Source: Tsukamurella sputi
GTDB taxonomy: Bacteria > Actinomycetota > Actinomycetes > Mycobacteriales > Mycobacteriaceae
Reading direction: 5' to 3'
DNA: 64,000 bases
Assembly: GCF_007858445.1 (NCBI RefSeq)
Contig: NZ_VIGV01000003.1
Coordinates: 124,001-188,000, forward strand
This document shows, in pieces, positions 42,017 to 50,979 of this stretch (positions are counted from its first letter, which is position 1; each line of letters starts with the position of its first letter). The position numbers and the translations under genes are program-made. Under the pieces are notes generated by a model that ran no database searches, was not told the DNA's origin, and saw only the letters and a program-made list of their open reading frames with translations.

Positions 42017-45000
42017 ATGGCACTGTTCCTGTACCGGCTGGGGAGGTTCGCCTACCTCAACCGCTTCAAAGTCATCGCGGCCTGGCTGCTGATCTTCGTG
42101 GGGATGCTCGCGGGCGGTTTCGCGCTGAGCAAGCCGACCGTCGACAACTTCTCGCTGCCGGGCCTGCCCTCGGCCAAGGCCACCGACATCGTCTCCGCGA
42201 ACTTCGGGGAGAACGGCGGTGATCCGTTCACCACCGCCTCGGCGACCATCGTCTTCCACGCCAAGGACGGCAAGCTCACCGATCCGGCCGCCGCGGCCGG
42301 CATCGACCGCACCATCGCCGACATCAAGAACCTGACCAAGAAGGTCACGGAGAACGGCGTCGAGCGCGACGTCCCGCTGGTCAAGGACCGCGAGCTCCTG
42401 CACAACCCGACGGGCAAGCTGGACCCTGAGTCGCTCACCCCGGAGCAGCGCAGTCAGCTCGAGGCGATCACCGCCCAGGGCAAGGACATCGCGTCGACCA
42501 AGCCCTCCCAGGCGCAGAAGGACGCCGACGCGGCCGCGACCTCGTCGGTCAGCGCCGACGGGAAGACCGCGAAGATCACGGTCAACTTCGTCGACAAGGT
42601 CACCGACCTCCCGAAGAGCCTGTCGGACGACATCACGAAGGCCCGCGAGGCCGGACAGTCGGTGTCGAACGGCACGCTGCAGATCGAGGCCGACGGTTCC
42701 GCTGCCCGCGGCAACCCCGACATGGGCATGACCAGCGAGATCATCGGCATGATCGTCGCCGCGATCGTGCTGATCATCACCTTCGCCTCGCTGGTCGCGT
42801 GGGGCCTGCCGCTGATCAACGCGATCATCGCGGTCCCCGTGGCCATCGGCGGCGTCATGATCGCCACCCACTTCATCGAGCTCGGCACCTTCCCGACGGT
42901 GCTCACCTCGATGATCGGCCTGGCCGTCACCATCGACTACGCCCTGTTCATCGTGTCCAGGTACCGGCACGAACTCCGGCGCCTCGGCGCCACCACCAAG
43001 GAACAGCGCGCGGAGGCCGCGGGCATCGCCGTCGGCACCGCCGGCACCGCCGTGATCTTCGCCGGCCTCACCGTGATCATCGCGCTGGCCGCCCTCGCCT
43101 TCATCGGCATGGACTTCCTCGGCCAGATGGGCGTCGCCGCAGCGTGGGGCGTCTTCATCGCCGTCATCGTGGCGCTGACCCTGCTCCCGGCCCTCCTGGG
43201 CCTGTTCGGCTCCAAGGTCTTCGCCGGCCGCGTCAAGGGCCTGCATCCGCCGGACACCGACGAGGGTGAGGGCCGCGTCGCCAACGGCCTGCGCTGGGCG
43301 AACCTGGTCAAGAAGGTCCCCGTCGTCACCCTCATCGCGGGCGTCGCGGTGCTCGGCATCCTCGCGATCCCGATGAAGGACATGAAGACGGCGCTCCCCG
43401 GTTCGGGCATGAGCGAGAAGAATACGTCGGAGCGCAAGGCCTACGACCTCATCGCCGACGCCTGGGGCAAGGGCGCGAACGGCACCCTCCTCGTCGCGGT
43501 CGACGGTGCCGGTGCCTTCCCGAACCAGCGCCTGGGCGCGTACGCGCAGATCGTGGACAAGGTGAACACCAGCCCGGAGATCGCGCCGCTGGTGGCGAAC
43601 GCCCAGATCGCGCAGCTGGCTCCGGACAACAAGGCCGCCACCATCATCGTGACGCCCAAGTCCGGGCCCAACGACGACGACACCCAGACGCTGGTGAAGA
43701 AGCTCCGCAACATGGCCAACGGCGAGGCCGGCACCAAGGAGCGCCTCCGCGTGGACGTCGGCGTTGCCGGCAGCACCGCCATCGAGATGGACATCTCGCA
43801 GGAGCTGAACAAGAAGGCGCTCCCGAAGTACCTCGCGATCGTGGTGGGCCTGGCGTTCCTGCTGCTGCTCATCGCCTTCCGTTCGATCCTGGTGCCGCTC
43901 ACCGCCGCGCTCGGCTTCCTGCTGTCGGTGGTCGCCACCTTCGGCGTGACCTCGGCCATCTTCACCGACGGTGCACTGGGCCTGATCGAGAACACCCAGC
44001 CGCTGGTGTCCTTCCTGCCGATCTTCATGATCGGCATCGTCTTCGGGCTCGCGATGGACTACCAGGTCTTCCTCGTCTCCCGGATGCGCGAGGAGTTCGT
44101 GCACACGGGCGATGCGACCCGGTCCGTCGTCACCGGCGTGCAGTACGGCGCCCGTGTGGTGACCGCCGCGGCGATCATCATGATCTCCGTCTTCGCGTCG
44201 TTCATCCTCAACGAGCAGGTCTTCATCAAGGAGATCGGCTTCGGCCTGGCGACGGCCGTGCTGCTGGACGCCTTCGTGGTGCGACTGGTGCTCATCCCGT
44301 CAGTGATGACGTTGCTCGGCAAGTGGGCCTGGTGGCTGCCGAAGTGGCTGGACAAGATCCTGCCGAACGTCGACATCGAGGGCGAGGCCCTCGTTGCACA
44401 GCTGGGCCGCGGCGACGCGAACGCCGTGACCACGGGCATCCCCGCGCCGTCGACGGCGGAGATCCCGGTGCCCACCGAGCAACTCGTGGCCGCCGGCCCG
44501 ACCGACGCCTACGCCCGCGGCGCCGCGCGCGTGCAGACGAACGGCGTGAACGGCCACGCCAACGGAGCCTCGCTGCCGAGCGTCGCGCCCACGGTGCCCG
44601 TGCCGCTGGGCACGGATGCTCCCGCGACCGAGCCGTTGACGGCGCCGGTCGCCGCGGTGGAGGAGAGCCCGACCGCAGCCGCCGAGGTCCCGGTGGCGGA
44701 GGTGCCGGACGGTGTGCTGGACACCCGCGAGTACCCGGTGACCCGGCCCGGCGTCCCGGCGCCGGACCACACGGTCACCGGCCCGATCCGCGAGCGCGGC
44801 CGCGGCGACCGCACCCGCGACGAGATCGCCCAGCTGCGCGAGCAGAACAAGGCGATCGCGGCCGAGCTCAGCGCACTGCGCTCGGACTACCGTTCGATGG
44901 CCAGTCGCACCCGCCTGCAGAGCGACCACATCAGCGATCCCACGCGGTTCGAGATCGACGGTCGCCTCGAGGGGCCCGACGGTCCGCTGGGCCGCGCCGG

Positions 45001-46198
45001 CCGGCTGCTCACGCCGCACGGCGAGATCCTCACGCCCGCCTTCATCCCCGTGGGAACGAAGGCCACGGTGAAGACGGTGATGCCCGAGGCGGTCTCGGAT
45101 CTCGGTGCGCAGGCGGTGCTCGCGAACGCCTACCACCTGTACCTGCAGCCCGGTCCCGAGATCGTGGAGCAGGCGGGCGGCCTCGGTGCGTTCATGAACT
45201 GGGACGGCCCCACCTTCACCGATTCCGGTGGCTTCCAGGTGATGTCGCTCGGCTCGGGCTTCAAGAAGGTCATCGACATGAACGGTGGCGAGGAGCTGCG
45301 GGGTGACGACGCGATCGCGGACGGTAAGGACCGCCTCTCGCGTGTCGACGACGACGGGGTGACCTTCCGCAGCCACCTCGACGGCACGGAGCACCGGTTC
45401 ACTCCTGAGGTGTCGATGCAGATCCAGCACCAGCTGGGCGCCGACATCATCTTCGCCTTCGACGAGCTGACCACGCTGCACAACACCCGCGCGTACCAGG
45501 TGGAATCGCTCGAGCGCACTCGCCTCTGGGCGCGGCGCTGCCTCTCCGAGCACAACTGGCTCACCGCGCAGCGGCACGATGCGATCTCGCTGTGGGGCGT
45601 CGTGCAGGGCGCGCAGTACGAGGACCTGCGCCGCAAGGCCGCTCGCGATCTGCGGGCGCTGAGCGAGGAGGACCGGCTCTCCGGTGGCCTGGGCTTCGGC
45701 GGCTACGGCATCGGCGGTGCGCTGGAGAAGGCGAACCTGTCGACCATCGTGCGCTGGGTGAACCAGGAGCTGGAGGAGGGCAAGCCCAAGCACCTGCTGG
45801 GCATCTCGGAGCCGGACGACATCTTCGCCGCGGTCGAGCAGGGCATCGACACGTTCGACTGCGTCTCGCCCTCGCGGGTCGCGCGCAACGGTGCGATCTA
45901 CTCGCTGGACGGTCGCTACAACGTGACAAACTCGCGGTTCAAGACGGACTTCCGCCCGCTGGATCCGGAGACCGACAACTACACCTCGCAGTACACGCGC
46001 GCCTACATCCATCACCTGTTCAAGGCGAAGGAGAGCCTCGCAGCCACGCTCTGCACCATCCATAACGAGCAGTTCATCGTCTCCCTGGTCGCGAAGATCC
46101 GGCAGTCGATGATCGACGGCACGTACTGGGACTTCAAGGAGGAGTTCCTGGGTCGCTATTACAAGGGCACCCAGCAGCACCTCGCGAAGTCCGACTAG
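42017..46198 (+). CDS. MmpL family transporter fused in frame to tRNA-guanine transglycosylase
   Basis: 1393 residues with no stop. Residues 1 to about 800 are an MmpL/RND lipid transporter: first helix, extracytoplasmic loop to about 230, helices with T-I-D-Y-A-L-F-I-V-S-R-Y, a second loop, and F-G-L-A-M-D-Y-Q-V-F-L-V-S-R-M. Residues about 800-930 are Pro/Ala/Val-rich and about 930-960 helical (I-A-Q-L-R-E-Q-N-K-A-I). Residues about 961-1393 are a Tgt barrel with D1069 in T-D-S-G-G-F-Q and D1281 in F-D-C-V-S-P-S-R. The usual zinc C-x-C-x-x-C is T-D-N-Y-T-S at 1319-1324; H1349 remains. GGAG lies 8 nt before ATG 42017. An internal ATG at 44897 could start Tgt alone but has no clear ribosome site. 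Confidence 0.85.
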   Translation: MALFLYRLGRFAYLNRFKVIAAWLLIFVGMLAGGFALSKPTVDNFSLPGLPSAKATDIVSANFGENGGDPFTTASATIVFHAKDGKLTDPAAAAGIDRTIADIKNLTKKVTENGVERDVPLVKDRELLHNPTGKLDPESLTPEQRSQLEAITAQGKDIASTKPSQAQKDADAAATSSVSADGKTAKITVNFVDKVTDLPKSLSDDITKAREAGQSVSNGTLQIEADGSAARGNPDMGMTSEIIGMIVAAIVLIITFASLVAWGLPLINAIIAVPVAIGGVMIATHFIELGTFPTVLTSMIGLAVTIDYALFIVSRYRHELRRLGATTKEQRAEAAGIAVGTAGTAVIFAGLTVIIALAALAFIGMDFLGQMGVAAAWGVFIAVIVALTLLPALLGLFGSKVFAGRVKGLHPPDTDEGEGRVANGLRWANLVKKVPVVTLIAGVAVLGILAIPMKDMKTALPGSGMSEKNTSERKAYDLIADAWGKGANGTLLVAVDGAGAFPNQRLGAYAQIVDKVNTSPEIAPLVANAQIAQLAPDNKAATIIVTPKSGPNDDDTQTLVKKLRNMANGEAGTKERLRVDVGVAGSTAIEMDISQELNKKALPKYLAIVVGLAFLLLLIAFRSILVPLTAALGFLLSVVATFGVTSAIFTDGALGLIENTQPLVSFLPIFMIGIVFGLAMDYQVFLVSRMREEFVHTGDATRSVVTGVQYGARVVTAAAIIMISVFASFILNEQVFIKEIGFGLATAVLLDAFVVRLVLIPSVMTLLGKWAWWLPKWLDKILPNVDIEGEALVAQLGRGDANAVTTGIPAPSTAEIPVPTEQLVAAGPTDAYARGAARVQTNGVNGHANGASLPSVAPTVPVPLGTDAPATEPLTAPVAAVEESPTAAAEVPVAEVPDGVLDTREYPVTRPGVPAPDHTVTGPIRERGRGDRTRDEIAQLREQNKAIAAELSALRSDYRSMASRTRLQSDHISDPTRFEIDGRLEGPDGPLGRAGRLLTPHGEILTPAFIPVGTKATVKTVMPEAVSDLGAQAVLANAYHLYLQPGPEIVEQAGGLGAFMNWDGPTFTDSGGFQVMSLGSGFKKVIDMNGGEELRGDDAIADGKDRLSRVDDDGVTFRSHLDGTEHRFTPEVSMQIQHQLGADIIFAFDELTTLHNTRAYQVESLERTRLWARRCLSEHNWLTAQRHDAISLWGVVQGAQYEDLRRKAARDLRALSEEDRLSGGLGFGGYGIGGALEKANLSTIVRWVNQELEEGKPKHLLGISEPDDIFAAVEQGIDTFDCVSPSRVARNGAIYSLDGRYNVTNSRFKTDFRPLDPETDNYTSQYTRAYIHHLFKAKESLAATLCTIHNEQFIVSLVAKIRQSMIDGTYWDFKEEFLGRYYKGTQQHLAKSD

Positions 46199-46230
46199 GG
46201 GCGTAGCGGGTCCGGCCGTAGGATTCGGAC

Positions 46231-47220
46231 ATGCCCCACGTCGTCGCGCTGCCGGTCTGCGACGGGATGACGATGCTCGAGTACGGCACCGTGATCGAGG
46301 CGCTGAGCTTCGAGTGGAGCGATCTGCCGTCGCTCGGCTACGACGTGCGCGGCTGCGGGCCGGCGGGCGGGGTGCGGACACTCGGCGGTGCCGTACTTCA
46401 GCCGGCGTACGGCCTCGACGAGATCGCGGGAGCCGACACCGTCGTCATCACGGCGGTCTCCGACCCTCGGACCGACTCGAATCCCGAGTGGCACGAACCG
46501 CTGCGTGCCGCGGCCGCGAACGGCGCGCGGATCGTCTCGATCTGCACCGGCGCCTTCGCACTTGCGGCAGCGGGCCTGCTCGACGGCCGACGGGCCACCA
46601 CGCACTGGCGCCACGCGGGCCTTCTGCAATTCCGCTTCCCCCGGGTGCACGTGACCCCCTCGGAGTTGTACATCCAGGACGGTGCGGTGATCACCGGCGC
46701 AGGCTCCGCCGCCGGCCTCGATCTGTGCCTGCACCTGATCCGCAGCGATCACGGCGCGGGCATGGCCAACGAGATCGCACGCCGCCTCGTCGTCGCACCG
46801 CACCGCGACGGCGATCAGTCGCAGTTCGTCAACATCGACACTCTCCGTCCCGATATGGACAAGCGCTTCGCCGACTTCCTCCAGGGCCTCGCGCACGGCA
46901 TCGGTGGAGTGAAGGACCTCGACGACATGGCGGCCCGCGCCGGTGTCTCCCGCCGCACACTGCATCGGCGGTTCCGGCAGTACACCGGTATCGCTCCGCT
47001 GGAATGGCTGATGCGGCAACGGGTCTACCGCGCGATGCGGCTCCTCGAGACCACCGACGACTCCGTCGCGGCGATCACCGGCCGCGCGGGCTTCGACGCC
47101 GAGGAGACGTTGCGCTACCACTTCAAGCGGCAGACGGGGCTCGCGCCCACGGCCTACCGCGACCGGTTCCGCGGCAGCGACGTCGGCCCGAGTGCGGCGC
47201 GTCCCGTGGCCGGATCTTGA
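46231..47220 (+). CDS. GlxA-family transcriptional regulator (DJ-1/PfpI + AraC HTH)
   Basis: 329 residues. N-terminal DJ-1/PfpI-like domain with S-I-C-T-G-A-F-A-L-A-A near residue 106, C-terminal AraC domain (D-L-D-D-M-A-A-R-A-G-V-S-R-R-T-L-H, I-T-G-R-A-G-F-D). Paralogue of the gene at 1863-2828. It starts 32 nt after the mmpL-tgt stop on the same strand. No partner gene indicates its target. Confidence 0.9.
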   Translation: MPHVVALPVCDGMTMLEYGTVIEALSFEWSDLPSLGYDVRGCGPAGGVRTLGGAVLQPAYGLDEIAGADTVVITAVSDPRTDSNPEWHEPLRAAAANGARIVSICTGAFALAAAGLLDGRRATTHWRHAGLLQFRFPRVHVTPSELYIQDGAVITGAGSAAGLDLCLHLIRSDHGAGMANEIARRLVVAPHRDGDQSQFVNIDTLRPDMDKRFADFLQGLAHGIGGVKDLDDMAARAGVSRRTLHRRFRQYTGIAPLEWLMRQRVYRAMRLLETTDDSVAAITGRAGFDAEETLRYHFKRQTGLAPTAYRDRFRGSDVGPSAARPVAGS

Positions 47221-47277
47221 CGAAATCCGGCACCGCGCACCTGGGCGCCGACGCCGGCCCTGCATAGCGTTGCGGAC

Positions 47278-47499
47278 ATGAGGATTCAGCAGTTCAGGAA
47301 GGTCCTCGGCGGCACCCGGGCCGTCGCGCGGACGAACACCGGCCGGCCGGGATGGATGCGCGAGTTCGCCTGGGGCGTCGCGGCGGGCAACCTCGTGCGA
47401 CACGGGGCGGACGTGCCCGGCGCTCACCGGGCACGCGCCTGCGAGCGGCAGCCCTACCTCGGCCCCACGACCGCGGGGCGGTCGACGTCAGAGCGTTAG
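47278..47499 (+). CDS. small hypothetical ORF
   Basis: 73 residues, basic, ending 12 nt inside the convergent gluQ gene. G-R-P-G-W-M-R-E-F-A-W-G-V-A-A-G-N-L-V is a plausible amphipathic helix, but the second half looks like random high-GC translation. The 58 nt before it hold no clear ribosome site. It may be a real small protein or a chance frame. Confidence 0.3.
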   Translation: MRIQQFRKVLGGTRAVARTNTGRPGWMREFAWGVAAGNLVRHGADVPGAHRARACERQPYLGPTTAGRSTSER

Positions 47500-48339
47500 C
47501 GTCCAGGGCTCGCGGGGCAACCGGGCGGGATCGAAATCGTCGAGCATCTGCCGCGGAGTACTGCCGCGCAGGCCCAGGCTCGCAGCGAGTTCGGGGAGCA
47601 CCACCGCCGGCCCGCCGCGCTCGGCGAGCGTGACGGCACCGTCGCGCTTGGCGAGGCGGACGCCGGTGGGCCCCAGCACCATCGGCACGTGCGCGTAGGT
47701 CGGCGGCCGGTCGCCGATTAGCGTCGCCAGGTATGCCTGCCGCGGCGCGGAGGACAGGAGATCGTCGCCGCGCACCACCTGGTCGACGCCCTGCGCGGCA
47801 TCGTCGACCACCACGGCCAGGTTGTAGGCGTACGTCCCGTCGCCGCGCCGGAGCACGAAATCGTCGACCGTGCCGGTGTACTCACCGTGCAGCACATCGG
47901 TCACCGTGAACTCACTGACCGATGCCCGCAGGCGCAGCGCCGCCGGCCGCTCGAGACGGCGCGCCGCGCGCTGACTTCCGGTCAGATCGCGGCAGGTGCC
48001 CGGGTAGGCGCCCTCCGGCGCGTGCGGCGCCGACGGGGCGGACAGGATCTCGCGGCGCGTGCAGTAGCACTCGTAGACGTCGAGCCGCGTGAGCGCCGCC
48101 GCGTACAGGTCGGTGCGGGCGGACTGCCGCACCACGGGCCCGTCCCAGTCCAGGCCGATCGCCGCCAGGTCGGCGAGCTGCCGGGGCTCGGCGCCGGCGG
48201 CCACCCGGTCGAGATCCTCGACGCGCAACAGGAAGTCCCGCCCCGTCGAGCGGGCGAAGAGCCAGGCGAGGAGCGCGGTGCGCAAGTTGCCCACATGCAG
48301 ATCGCCCGAGGGGCTCGGCGCGTACCGTCCGGCTGTCAC
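47488..48339 (-). CDS. gluQ: glutamyl-Q tRNA(Asp) synthetase
   Basis: 283 residues from GTG 48339. It is a truncated glutamyl-tRNA synthetase lacking the anticodon-binding domain. G-R-Y-A-P-S-P-S-G-D-L-H-V-G-N holds the HIGH motif; C-Y-C-T-R-R-E and G-T-C give zinc-site cysteines; R-L-A-K-R-D stands for KMSKS. The enzyme attaches glutamate to queuosine-34 of tRNA-Asp. The Tgt domain that inserts the queuosine precursor is encoded 1.3 kb away, so this strain should make or salvage queuosine. Confidence 0.92.
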   Translation of the reverse strand: MTAGRYAPSPSGDLHVGNLRTALLAWLFARSTGRDFLLRVEDLDRVAAGAEPRQLADLAAIGLDWDGPVVRQSARTDLYAAALTRLDVYECYCTRREILSAPSAPHAPEGAYPGTCRDLTGSQRAARRLERPAALRLRASVSEFTVTDVLHGEYTGTVDDFVLRRGDGTYAYNLAVVVDDAAQGVDQVVRGDDLLSSAPRQAYLATLIGDRPPTYAHVPMVLGPTGVRLAKRDGAVTLAERGGPAVVLPELAASLGLRGSTPRQMLDDFDPARLPREPWTLTL

Positions 48340-48348
48340 GGCTCCAGT

Positions 48349-49320
48349 TTACGAGCGGACGCGCGCGAGGTTGCCGGCCCAGCGCGCCACGCGCTCGACG
48401 AGTTCCGCGGGTCCGACCACCGTGACGTCCGCGTCGAGGACGGCGATCGCCATCGCGGGCCAGTCCAGCGAGTCGGCCTCCATCCGCACGACGGTGCCGT
48501 CCGGCGCTTCCTCGAGGCGCGCGTACCGGCCGATCGCCGCCCGGACGTGATCGATCGGGGCGGCCACGTGGAACTCGATGCGATGGCCGGGGGCGCGCTG
48601 CCCGACGGCGGCGCGGACGTAGGCGGCCGCGTCCTCGGCCGGGAGGTCGCGCGGGCGGAATCGGACGCCCGTGCTCGACGGTCCGCTGATCCGGTCGAGC
48701 CGGAAGCTGCGCCAGTCGTGGCGGTGCAGGTCGTAGGCCACGAGGTACCAGCGGCGGCCGAGCGGGACCAGTCGCAGGGGTTCGGCGAGGCGTTCGGTCT
48801 CGGCACCGTCGGCGGCGGTGTAACCGAACTCGATGCGTTCCTCTGCCCGGCACGCCTCGGCGAGGCCGGTCAGGACCCGGGGATCGACGGCGGGCCCGCC
48901 GGTGAGGACGGCCGGCTGGGTGACGGCGCCCAGCGCCTCGACACGCTTGCGCAGCCGCGGCGGCATGACCGCCGCGACCTTGCCCAGCGCACGTACGGAG
49001 GTCTCGGCGATGCCGGCGATTCCGCCCTGCGCCGCGGTCTGCAGGCCGACGGCGATCGCCACGGCCTCCTCGTCGTCGAGGACCAGTGGTGGCAGGGCGG
49101 CACCCGCGGCGAGCTGGTAGCCGCCATCGACGCCGCGGGTCGCGGAGACGGGGTAGCCGAGGTCGCGCAGGCGCTCGATGTCGCGGCGCAGCGTGCGTAC
49201 GGAGACCTCCAGCCGATCGGCCAGTTCGGAGCCCGGCCAGTAGCGGTGGGTCTGCAGGAGGGACAGCAGCCGCAGGGTTCGAGAGCTCGTGTTCGCCATG
49301 TCTTCCAGTGTGTTTTCCAT
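48349..49320 (-). CDS. WYL-domain transcriptional regulator (YafY/DeoR type)
   Basis: 323 residues. HTH at about residues 10-65 (G-S-E-L-A-D-R-L-E-V-S-V-R-T-L-R-R-D-I), WYL ligand domain at about 145-225 with V-P-L-G-R-R-W-Y-L-V-A-Y-D, and a WCX C-terminal domain to the end. Such regulators often respond to nucleic-acid ligands or stress. It is divergent from the DinB gene with 41 nt between starts and probably controls it. ATG 49299 is a second possible start. Confidence 0.9.
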   Translation of the reverse strand: MENTLEDMANTSSRTLRLLSLLQTHRYWPGSELADRLEVSVRTLRRDIERLRDLGYPVSATRGVDGGYQLAAGAALPPLVLDDEEAVAIAVGLQTAAQGGIAGIAETSVRALGKVAAVMPPRLRKRVEALGAVTQPAVLTGGPAVDPRVLTGLAEACRAEERIEFGYTAADGAETERLAEPLRLVPLGRRWYLVAYDLHRHDWRSFRLDRISGPSSTGVRFRPRDLPAEDAAAYVRAAVGQRAPGHRIEFHVAAPIDHVRAAIGRYARLEEAPDGTVVRMEADSLDWPAMAIAVLDADVTVVGPAELVERVARWAGNLARVRS

Positions 49321-49361
49321 TAAGGACAGAAACTGACACTAATGCTTCTTAGGCTTGCAGC

Positions 49362-49892
49362 ATGACCGAGACACAGAACATCTCCGCAGAGCGCAACGAC
49401 ATCCTCAGCCTCCTCGCCGAGCGCCGGCATTTCCTGCGTTTCACCGCGCAGGGCCTGACCGACGAGCAGGCCAACACCCGCAGCACCGTCAGCGAGCTGA
49501 CCGTGGGAGGCCTCATCAAGCACGTCACCGAGGTCGAGAAGGGCTGGCAGGACTTCGCGCAGGGCAAGGGTCACGCGATGGACGGCATCGACTTCGAGAA
49601 CATCACGCCCGAGCAGGCGGCGGCATTCGCCGACACCTTCCGGCTCACGGACGGCGAGACCCTGGCCGGCGTCCTCGCCGAGCACGAGAAGGTCGCCGCG
49701 GTCACCGACGAGCTGGTGCGGACGCTCGACCTCGACACCTCCTTCGAGCTGCCCGAGGCGCCGTGGCAGCCGCCGGGTGTTTTCTGGACGGTGCGCCGCG
49801 TGTTCCTCCACATCGCCGGCGAGACCGCGCACCACTCGGGCCACGCCGACATCATCCGCGAGAGCATCGACGGCCAGAAGAGCATGGGCTAG
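49362..49892 (+). CDS. DinB family protein
   Basis: 176 residues, a four-helix bundle with metal-binding histidines in G-L-I-K-H-V-T-E-V-E, and H-H-S-G-H-A-D-I-I near residue 160. Actinobacterial DinB/mycothiol-dependent maleylpyruvate isomerase-like proteins often act as thiol S-transferases. Divergent from the WYL regulator, a frequent pairing. Confidence 0.88.
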   Translation: MTETQNISAERNDILSLLAERRHFLRFTAQGLTDEQANTRSTVSELTVGGLIKHVTEVEKGWQDFAQGKGHAMDGIDFENITPEQAAAFADTFRLTDGETLAGVLAEHEKVAAVTDELVRTLDLDTSFELPEAPWQPPGVFWTVRRVFLHIAGETAHHSGHADIIRESIDGQKSMG

Positions 49893-49950
49893 CGGGATCG
49901 CGTCCGCGGGTCCGGTCCCGATGTCGGCCTCTGCGCCTACGATCGGACCC

Positions 49951-50979
49951 GTGGACCTCCCCGTGAACCCGCCGCTCGATCCGATGCTCGCCAAGGCCGC
50001 GAAGGCCGTACCGGGCGAGGGCTACTCCCACGAGCCCAAATGGGACGGCTTCCGCGCCCTGATCTTCCGCGACGGCGACGAGGTCTTCATCGGCTCGCGC
50101 AGCGGGAAGGATCTGGGCCGGTACTTCCCCGAGGTCGTCGCCGCGGCCCGGGCCGAGCTGCCCGGGCGCTGCGTGCTCGACGGGGAGATCGCGGTCGCCG
50201 TGCACCGCGAGGGCCGCAAGCGGCTCGACTGGGAATCGCTGTCGGCGCGGATCCACCCCGCGCAGTCCCGGATCACGAAGCTCGCCGAGGAGACGCCGGC
50301 CATCTTCATCGGCTTCGACGCCGTCGCGATGGCCGACGTCGACCTCACCGGCAAGCCCTTCAGCGCGCGGCGCGAGGTCCTGGTCTCCGCGTACGCGGGC
50401 ACGGAGACCTGCAAGATCAGCCGCGTCACCACCGACGCCGCGGCCGCCGCAGAGTGGTTCGAGCGGTTCGAGGGCGCGGGCCTCGACGGGGTGATCTCCA
50501 AGCGGATCGACGGGCACTACCTGCCCGGCAAGCGCGAGATGATCAAGGTCAAGCACGCGCGCACCGCCGAGGCGGTGGTGATCGGCTACCGCCCGCACAA
50601 GTCGCAGCCGAACGCCGTCGGGTCCGTCCTCCTCGGGTTGTACAAGGACGGCCAGCTGCTGCCGATCGGCGGCATCGGCGCCTTCACCGCCGCCAAGCGC
50701 GAGGAGTACCTCCAGCTCCTGGAGCCCATGCGAACCGCCGAATCGGTGCAGGGCGAGCCCAACCGCTGGGCCACCCCGGAGAAGACGGGGGAGTGGGTGC
50801 CCGTGCGTCCCGAGTTGGTGGTCGAGTTCGACTACGACCAGATGGAGGGCATGCGCCTGCGGCACACCGCCAAGTTCCAGCGCTGGCGCCCCGACCGCGA
50901 CCCCTCGAGTTGCGGGTACGAGCAGCTCGACGTCCCGGTCAACTACGACCTCGACGACGTGCTGCAGGAGGGTCAGTGA
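49951..50979 (+). CDS. ligC: ATP-dependent DNA ligase (LigC type)
   Basis: 342 residues from GTG 49951. Adenylation motif I is E-P-K-W-D-G, with K30 the AMP-bound lysine; later D-G-E-I-A-V, I-G-F-D-A-V, D-G-V-I-S-K-R and K-V-K-H are motifs III-V. The C-terminal OB fold follows. This short ligase without nuclease or polymerase domains matches mycobacterial LigC, used in repair. The stop overlaps the polymerase start as TGATG. Confidence 0.92.
   Translation: MDLPVNPPLDPMLAKAAKAVPGEGYSHEPKWDGFRALIFRDGDEVFIGSRSGKDLGRYFPEVVAAARAELPGRCVLDGEIAVAVHREGRKRLDWESLSARIHPAQSRITKLAEETPAIFIGFDAVAMADVDLTGKPFSARREVLVSAYAGTETCKISRVTTDAAAAAEWFERFEGAGLDGVISKRIDGHYLPGKREMIKVKHARTAEAVVIGYRPHKSQPNAVGSVLLGLYKDGQLLPIGGIGAFTAAKREEYLQLLEPMRTAESVQGEPNRWATPEKTGEWVPVRPELVVEFDYDQMEGMRLRHTAKFQRWRPDRDPSSCGYEQLDVPVNYDLDDVLQEGQ

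Noticed and set aside
42300-46381. Long leftward frames opposite the mmpL-tgt gene
   Set aside because: No recognisable domains; the composition is typical of antisense frames in high-GC coding DNA.
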